Assembly (NCBI GenBank): GCA_964444795.1
Contig: CAYUIQ010000093.1
Location: forward strand, 1 to 29,534
DNA from: JABMRP01 sp964444795
Lineage (GTDB): Bacteria > Planctomycetota > Planctomycetia > Pirellulales > Thermoguttaceae
DNA length: 29,534 nucleotides
Reading direction: 5' to 3'
Shown here: in pieces, positions 24,387 to 29,534 of the stretch
Layout of the letters: each line of letters opens with the position of its first letter
How positions within the stretch are numbered: the first letter of the stretch is position 1
Made by a program: the position numbers and the translations under genes
The notes under the pieces: generated by a model
Told to the model about the DNA's origin: nothing
The model's database searches: none
Seen by the model: only the letters and a program-made list of their open reading frames with translations

Positions 24387-25505
24387 TCACTGGACCGGTG
24401 GCTCGTGGGCGTCGGGCTTAGGTTGGCTCTCGCTGTCCAGCAGCAGCCGGCTGCCGGTAAAGTGGAACGTGCGGCGGGTGGACGATTCTCCTTCCCAGAC
24501 GGTGATTTCCGCGTCGAGGGCGTCGGTCTCCTCTCGGATCAATCGGCCCCTTTCCACGTCCAACTCGTACCGCCCCCGCGTCGACGCAGTGGCTCCCAAT
24601 TCGATGGTTCCCGCCGACCGGGGAGTGACGGTCAACTCTTGCTGTTTTCCATCGCGCATGACGAGCACGCGGGCCGGCTGATCGGCCGGCGAAGCCCTCA
24701 CGGCGTCCTGAAGCTCGCGGATGGTGGCAATGGGCACATCTCGAAAACGGACGATCAGGTCACCCGACTCGAATCCGGCTTCGGCCGCGGGCGAGTCCGG
24801 CACGGCCTCGTTCACCATGGCGCCGCGCCCCGACTGGGCATCCGGGCTCAGGTCGACTCCGATCTGCAGCCCCATGGTGAATTCTGCCCGAGGAAGAGAA
24901 AACTTTCCTTCAAATACGATTTCCGCCATAGGGCCGCTGGCGGTATCCGTCACGCTTTTGAGCCTAGACTCGGCTTCACCGCGAACGACGGCTTGGGGCA
25001 GGCTCGGATCTATCGGAAACGCCACTTCCCCGGTCCATGAATCGCCCACGTCGACTGCCCGCCCGGGAAACACCGGGCCGCTTCGCGCGGCGATGCCGCC
25101 GGTTACGTTGGTAACGGTCCCTCGCGAATCGATCGAGAAGCTGCCGCCCGTCCGGTCTGGCATGGGCCTGTCGTTCCCGTTTTCGGCAATCGTGCCCCCC
25201 TCCATCGATTGGACGAGCCGGGCGGTGCCCTCCGGTGATACCTCTTGGACGCGAAGGACCGCAATGCCGGAAAATCGCGTTGTCTTGTCTCCTTCCTTGA
25301 TCTCCTGTGTCTCGCGGTAACGAAACTCGTCCCCCTTTTCGAAACGCAAGGCAAGCCGGAACCCGTCTGCCGGCGTTTCCGCGGATTTCGGCGAAGCTTC
25401 CGAACCCTGGGGGGCCGTCTCCTGGTCGGCTTTCGCTCCCGGACCGCACGACGGCGCGACGAGCAAGGCCGACAGGGAGATCACAAGACAAACAGATCTG
25501 CACAT
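24387..25505 (-). CDS. Exported protein with an inserted PDZ domain
   Basis: A 372-aa protein, probably a lipoprotein: a short signal ends in LLVAPSC, so Cys20 could be lipidated, though the lipobox is not perfect. A low-complexity linker (22-46) precedes a beta-rich domain (about 49-205). A PDZ domain (about 208-297) has MGLQIGV, the ligand-groove-like VPDSPAAEAGFESGDLIVRFRDVPI, and RVLVMRDGKQQELTVTP. After it the beta-rich type seems to resume (about 298-355, TIELGATASTRGRYELDVERG). The outer domain resembles planctomycete DUF6263-type lipoproteins; this is tentative. The ATG at 25505 has a strong GAGGTGA 5 nt upstream. It is divergent from the methyltransferase-like gene. Confidence 0.75.
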   Translation of the reverse strand: MCRSVCLVISLSALLVAPSCGPGAKADQETAPQGSEASPKSAETPADGFRLALRFEKGDEFRYRETQEIKEGDKTTRFSGIAVLRVQEVSPEGTARLVQSMEGGTIAENGNDRPMPDRTGGSFSIDSRGTVTNVTGGIAARSGPVFPGRAVDVGDSWTGEVAFPIDPSLPQAVVRGEAESRLKSVTDTASGPMAEIVFEGKFSLPRAEFTMGLQIGVDLSPDAQSGRGAMVNEAVPDSPAAEAGFESGDLIVRFRDVPIATIRELQDAVRASPADQPARVLVMRDGKQQELTVTPRSAGTIELGATASTRGRYELDVERGRLIREETDALDAEITVWEGESSTRRTFHFTGSRLLLDSESQPKPDAHEPPVQ

Positions 25506-25712
25506 GGCTCACCTCGCAACGGGTAATCGAGATTCACACCGACATGCCTCAATCCGGGCCGAACGCATCGCGCAGGATACCATGCCCGCGTCTTGTTTGC
25601 CACCAACCGGGGACGGTCGGGAACCGGAAGCGAGATTTATGGTATGATGGGCGAACTTGGCCCGGCGACCTCGCTCGGGCAGACTCGCCAATCACCGGAG
25701 TGAGGCATCAAG

Positions 25713-26279
25713 ATGTCCAGCGATCGGCCTGTTTCGATGCTGATATTCACCGCCGTTCTGGGAGCCGCCGTCCTGGGGTTCGGGCGGGAGGCGTGCTCGC
25801 AAGACGCAGCAACGCCGGAAGATGTCGTGGAGAAGATGCTGCAGTTGGCCGGTGTCGAAAAGCACGACGTCGTTTGCGACTTGGGTAGCGGCGACGGACG
25901 CATCGTCGTTGCCGCGGCCCGGCGATACGGATGCCGGGCCGTCGGCTACGAAATCGACCCAAAACTGGTGACGCTTTCTCGGGAAAAGGTGCGCGAGGCC
26001 AAGCTCGATGATCTCGTGACGATCCATCAGGCGGATTTCTTCGCGCGGGACTTCAGCGGTGCCAGCGTCGTCACAATGTTCCTCCCCCCGGCGGTAATCA
26101 AGCGGCTGATTCCGAAGCTCGCAAAGCTCGCGCCGGGCACACGGATCGTCTCCCACTACCAGGCGATGGAAGGTATGCGGCCGGACAAGCAGATCGGCGT
26201 CCGATCCGCCAGCGACGGCCGGATCCACCCGCTCTACCTCTGGATCACGCCGTTGGGGCCGACCGAAACAAACCCGTAA
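25713..26279 (+). CDS. Class I SAM methyltransferase fold with signal peptide
   Basis: A 188-aa protein of class I methyltransferase fold. An N-terminal hydrophobic segment (about 7-24) with a possible cleavage site near ACSQ-DAA (27-33) suggests export. The fold follows: SAM motif I VCDLGSGDGR (54-63), an acidic residue at the end of strand 2 (Glu80 in GYEID), IHQADFF (104-110), and TMFLPPAVIKRLIP (121-134). The motif-I and GYE pattern resembles the lysine methyltransferases of the FAM173/ATPSCKMT group. An exported SAM enzyme is odd because SAM is cytosolic; a membrane-anchored enzyme facing the cytoplasm is also possible. The ATG at 25713 has GAGG about 9 nt upstream. The substrate is unknown. 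Confidence 0.8.
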   Translation: MSSDRPVSMLIFTAVLGAAVLGFGREACSQDAATPEDVVEKMLQLAGVEKHDVVCDLGSGDGRIVVAAARRYGCRAVGYEIDPKLVTLSREKVREAKLDDLVTIHQADFFARDFSGASVVTMFLPPAVIKRLIPKLAKLAPGTRIVSHYQAMEGMRPDKQIGVRSASDGRIHPLYLWITPLGPTETNP

Positions 26280-26341
26280 CGGTCCGCACCTCAGGCCGAA
26301 CCTATCGGCGCAAACAAGCCGAACCCGCAGGCGCAGACAAA

Positions 26342-26372
26342 AGGCCCCTCGGAACGTAATTCCGAGGGGCCT
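26342..26372 (-). terminator. Intrinsic terminator of the cold-shock gene
   Basis: A 13-bp perfect stem (AGGCCCCTCGGAA and its complement) encloses a 5-nt loop. On the minus strand it is followed by TTTT. It lies 31 nt past the cold-shock gene stop. Reading the plus strand there is no T run, so it serves the minus-strand gene mainly. Confidence 0.85.
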
Positions 26373-26402
26373 ACACCGTTGATCGGGTGTTTTGTTCGTC
26401 GC

Positions 26403-26600
26403 TTAGACGAGTCTCACGTTTTCGGCACGGGGCCCTTTCGGACCACGTCCTTCTTCGTACTCGACCTGCTGTCCGACGCTGAGGGCTTCGATGCTTGTGC
26501 CTTCCAAGGCGGAGTGGTGAAAGAAGATATCACCTCGCTCGCCTTCGATAAACCCAAACCCTTTGTCCGTCAACAACTTCTTGACCGTACCCTGCGGCAT
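26403..26600 (-). CDS. Cold-shock protein (CspA family)
   Basis: A 65-aa single-domain nucleic-acid-binding protein, an RNA chaperone. RNP1 is KGFGFI (13-18) and RNP2 is IFFHHS (25-30). It is the usual length for the family, and the N terminus (MPQGTVKKLL) is standard. The ATG at 26600 has a strong GAGGAG 8 nt upstream; the open frame up to 26648 is not used. A single-gene unit ends at the terminator 26342-26372. Whether it is cold-induced cannot be told; many members are constitutive. Confidence 0.95.
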   Translation of the reverse strand: MPQGTVKKLLTDKGFGFIEGERGDIFFHHSALEGTSIEALSVGQQVEYEEGRGPKGPRAENVRLV

Positions 26601-26672
26601 GTCACCCACTCCTCGAAAACAGAACTGCAAAAAATCACAGGCCGTCAACCTTTCCTCGCGACCCCGTGCGAC

Positions 26673-26700
26673 GATATAGGGTTTCGACCAGACAACTCAA
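26673..26700 (-). promoter_or_regulatory. Weak candidate promoter for the cold-shock gene
   Basis: On the minus strand TTGAGT (26700-26695) and TATATC (26678-26673) are 16 nt apart, giving a leader of about 65 nt. Both boxes match the consensus at only four of six positions. Confidence 0.28.
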
Positions 26701-27023
26701 AGGGGAAACAATCAACGGCTATCGGAAGCAGGTACCTCGGTGAAGGTCGCTGACACACGAACCGCGGTGTGCCGAAGGGGAAACTCTCGCTAGGAGTTGG
26801 GGCCCACTTCTTCGTCTCATCACCCCTAAGATTCACGAATCCTACCAAACCCGGCAACCAATGCAAGGGGGAGCTACGGTTTCAGCCACCACATATCGCT
26901 AGGACACCCCCTCCAGAGGGGTTATGGAGTGGGGTTAGAGAAGAAAGGCATACTCGGTAAACTGATCGGCCGCTTGCTGAGACGGGAAAAGCCGAGTTGC
27001 CGGCACTCTCTTGCGGCAGTCGG
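26701..27023. other. 323-nt stretch without a recognisable gene
   Basis: This stretch lies between the Dam-family gene and the cold-shock gene. Short open frames here show no family similarity or good start. The only structure I see is CCCCTC/GAGGGG with a CA loop (26908-26921), which could weakly terminate the methylase transcript. The base composition is less GC-rich than its surroundings. Confidence 0.5.
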
Positions 27024-27965
27024 TCACGTAGATGGACAGCCGGTTGTCCTCCGGCGGCTCCAAGAAATCGCGTCGGCAAGCGCAGGCGACAGGTAGAGAG
27101 ACTGGTACGTACATCGCTTTCCGCCGGTCAACGTGTCTTGGGTGGATCGCCCCGCGGGAATCTCGAGATGGATCAAACGAAGTCGCTCGGGCAAGGGTTT
27201 TCCGAACGTCTTCGCGCCGGTTCTTCCGTCGTAACTGACGGCGAACATGCAACCCTTGCGATTCAACCCGGTGAGCACGTCGCGGAACTGGCCGTGGTCG
27301 AATTTCACCGCATACTGCGGATCTTTGACGCCACCCACACCCTGATACGGCGGGTCCATGTAGATCAGATCGGAAGGACCACATCGGTCCACGACGGTGG
27401 TATAGTCGTTCGCGTCGACCCGAGTCCGGCCTCTTAAGAGAGACGATGCGCCCATGATGCGCCGGCGCATGGCGCGCGGTGTTGCCCCGTTTCGGCGGTT
27501 GTCCGGGCTGTTGTTGAAGTGGCCTTTCGCGTTGTAGCGAACGGCTCCCTTAGCGCAACGGGCAAGAAGATACAGCAGCAGGTCGGGTTGGCGCGTCTCG
27601 TTGAATCGGTCGCGCACGGCGTCGTAGTACTGGCGTCTGCGCCCCAATTGTTCTTGCCAAAGCGTGGCGTAGTTTTGCGACAGTTCCTCGGGGCGAAGAG
27701 TGATTTCGCGCCAGAGATCGGCGATCGGTTCGTGTGCGTCGTTGACGACGAACCGGTCGGCCATCCCGTGGTATGCCACGGCCAGCGAAACGGCCGCCGA
27801 TCCGGCAAACGGCTCGACCAGCCGATCGACGTGTGCCGGGAAGAACGAGAGGATCCACGGTGCGAGGCGTCGTTTGCTGCCCTGATAGGGAATGGGATGC
27901 GGGATCTTCGCTTTGAACCGGCGAACGGTTCCAGACGACGGGGCGGTGATGGGGCGTCCGTGCAT
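27024..27965 (-). CDS. Dam-family DNA adenine methyltransferase, orphan
   Basis: A 313-aa protein of the D12-class (Dam family) N6-adenine methyltransferases. The N-terminal PYQGSKRRL (26-34) and EPFAGSAAVS (51-60) form the SAM site, and the catalytic DPPYQG is at 204-209. The C-terminal SLYLSPAL (289-296) is typical of the family, so the protein is complete. The recognition site is unknown, and the middle region (about 90-195) would hold the target-recognition part. No restriction endonuclease is next to it, so it looks like an orphan methylase. The ATG at 27965 has AAGGA about 10 nt upstream. The gene lies between a Tat-exported protein and a cold-shock protein, both in the same direction. 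Confidence 0.88.
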   Translation of the reverse strand: MHGRPITAPSSGTVRRFKAKIPHPIPYQGSKRRLAPWILSFFPAHVDRLVEPFAGSAAVSLAVAYHGMADRFVVNDAHEPIADLWREITLRPEELSQNYATLWQEQLGRRRQYYDAVRDRFNETRQPDLLLYLLARCAKGAVRYNAKGHFNNSPDNRRNGATPRAMRRRIMGASSLLRGRTRVDANDYTTVVDRCGPSDLIYMDPPYQGVGGVKDPQYAVKFDHGQFRDVLTGLNRKGCMFAVSYDGRTGAKTFGKPLPERLRLIHLEIPAGRSTQDTLTGGKRCTYQSLYLSPALADAISWSRRRTTGCPST

Positions 27966-28037
27966 ACGGCCAACGTCCTTGTGGAGTATTCAAGCTCAAC
28001 GCCGCGCCACCGCCTGCAAGCAAGCAGTGGCACACGC

Positions 28038-29216
<1,179 letters not shown>

Positions 29217-29264
29217 GGGGCCGGTCCTCCTCGATCTGCTCTGGGATGACCCGAGGCGCATTGG

Positions 29265-29362
29265 GGTGCCTGGGGTCGGACTGCGAGGAACGAGCAGGGA
29301 GCCCCCAGATGTCCGCAACTGGGGGCTCGTCGCTCGTTCCTCGCAACTCGACCCCAGGCACC
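29265..29362. repeat. 98-nt inverted repeat with 44-nt arms
   Basis: Left arm 29265-29308 and right arm 29319-29362 pair at 38 of 44 positions around a 10-nt loop. The mismatches fall in two blocks of three. It lies between the end of the partial gene and the start of the Tat-exported protein. It could terminate the upstream gene or mask the downstream leader, or be a small mobile palindrome. Confidence 0.8.
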
Positions 29363-29378
29363 CTCGCGGCATACCGGA

Positions 29379-29534
29379 TCAGTTCTCCTGGGAATTCTCC
29401 TTCTCGTACACCTTCTCGCCGCCTACGATGCCCGTCCGCATGGTGGCTTCGACCTCCAACCGCTGGACGTACTTCGCCTCGGCTTCGATCTCGACGGGGT
29501 CGATCAACTGGAAGCCGGGCATGTCGGCGCGGGG
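29379..29534 (-). CDS. C-terminal end of an unidentified gene (partial)
   Basis: The minus-strand frame is open from the window edge to a TGA at 29379-29381, giving 51 residues that begin PRADMPGFQLIDPVEIEAEA and end KVYEKENSQEN. The charged, non-repetitive composition and good codon use suggest real coding. The family cannot be named from this fragment. The gene enters from beyond base 29534 and lies upstream of the Tat-exported protein in the same direction. Confidence 0.55.
   Translation of the reverse strand, partial: PRADMPGFQLIDPVEIEAEAKYVQRLEVEATMRTGIVGGEKVYEKENSQEN

Noticed and set aside
26645..26866. 73-aa minus-strand frame upstream of the cold-shock gene
   Set aside because: No ribosome-binding site, no domain, and the composition does not look coding; it overlaps the probable cold-shock leader.
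26935..27384. 149-aa frame overlapping the 3' end of the Dam-family gene, considered as a frameshifted tail
   Set aside because: The Dam-family frame already reaches its typical C-terminal SLYLSPAL motif and then stops; the other frame is a shadow.
29217..29372. 52-residue N-terminal extension of the Tat-exported protein
   Set aside because: It would translate the 98-nt inverted repeat and hide the Tat signal; the ATG at 29216 has a strong ribosome-binding site.

Overview
The window is GC-rich chromosomal DNA that most resembles a planctomycete of the Pirellulales type. This is an inference from gene content, not a database result. The pointers are a DUF1080 protein, a DUF1570-type HExxH protein, a PDZ lipoprotein, Tat- and Sec-exported proteins of obscure function, an Nramp-like transporter with a large inserted domain, and many short hairpin repeats between genes. 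I see no rRNA, tRNA, CRISPR array, transposase or phage gene.

Layout. 1-5100 (minus strand): trxB, then an Nramp-like transporter 52 nt downstream, then asnS. Divergent from trxB, 5123-10581 (plus) carries a CstA-family transporter, a TonB energy transducer and a FecA-like TonB-dependent receptor. 10749-13743 (minus) is a compact operon of a YtrA-type GntR repressor, an ABC ATPase and an ABC-2 permease. A consensus promoter with a perfect palindrome on its -10 box lies just upstream. 14033-14752 (plus) is a secreted DUF1080 protein. 14815-17415 (minus) holds a double zinc-ribbon membrane protein, a DUF1570-type metallopeptidase-like protein and a PilZ protein. 17780-19816 (plus) is trpB-trpA. 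19894-21154 (minus) holds an MhpD-like hydratase and a small membrane protein. 21487-24154 (minus) is a nickel/cobalt ECF transporter operon, cbiM-nikL-cbiQ-cbiO, with overlapping genes and a good promoter. A PDZ lipoprotein (24387-25505, minus) is divergent from an apparently exported SAM-methyltransferase-fold protein (25713-26279, plus). The last part (minus) holds a cold-shock protein with a clear terminator, an orphan Dam-family adenine methylase, a Tat-exported deacetylase-like protein, a 98-nt inverted repeat and the C-terminal end of an unknown gene.

How the genes work together. Three units have a clear joint job: tonB with the fecA-like receptor (energised outer-membrane uptake, probably of an iron complex), cbiM-nikL-cbiQ-cbiO (Ni/Co import), and trpBA (last steps of tryptophan synthesis). 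The GntR-ABC operon looks self-regulated. The most unusual protein is the Nramp-like transporter at 1682-3733. It lacks the canonical metal-binding motifs and carries a lipoyl/biotinyl-like domain, without the modifiable lysine, in the loop predicted to face the periplasm. I did not find a multi-gene system that I would call new. The best leads are this transporter, the exported methyltransferase fold, the PDZ domain inserted in a lipoprotein, and the hairpin repeat families.
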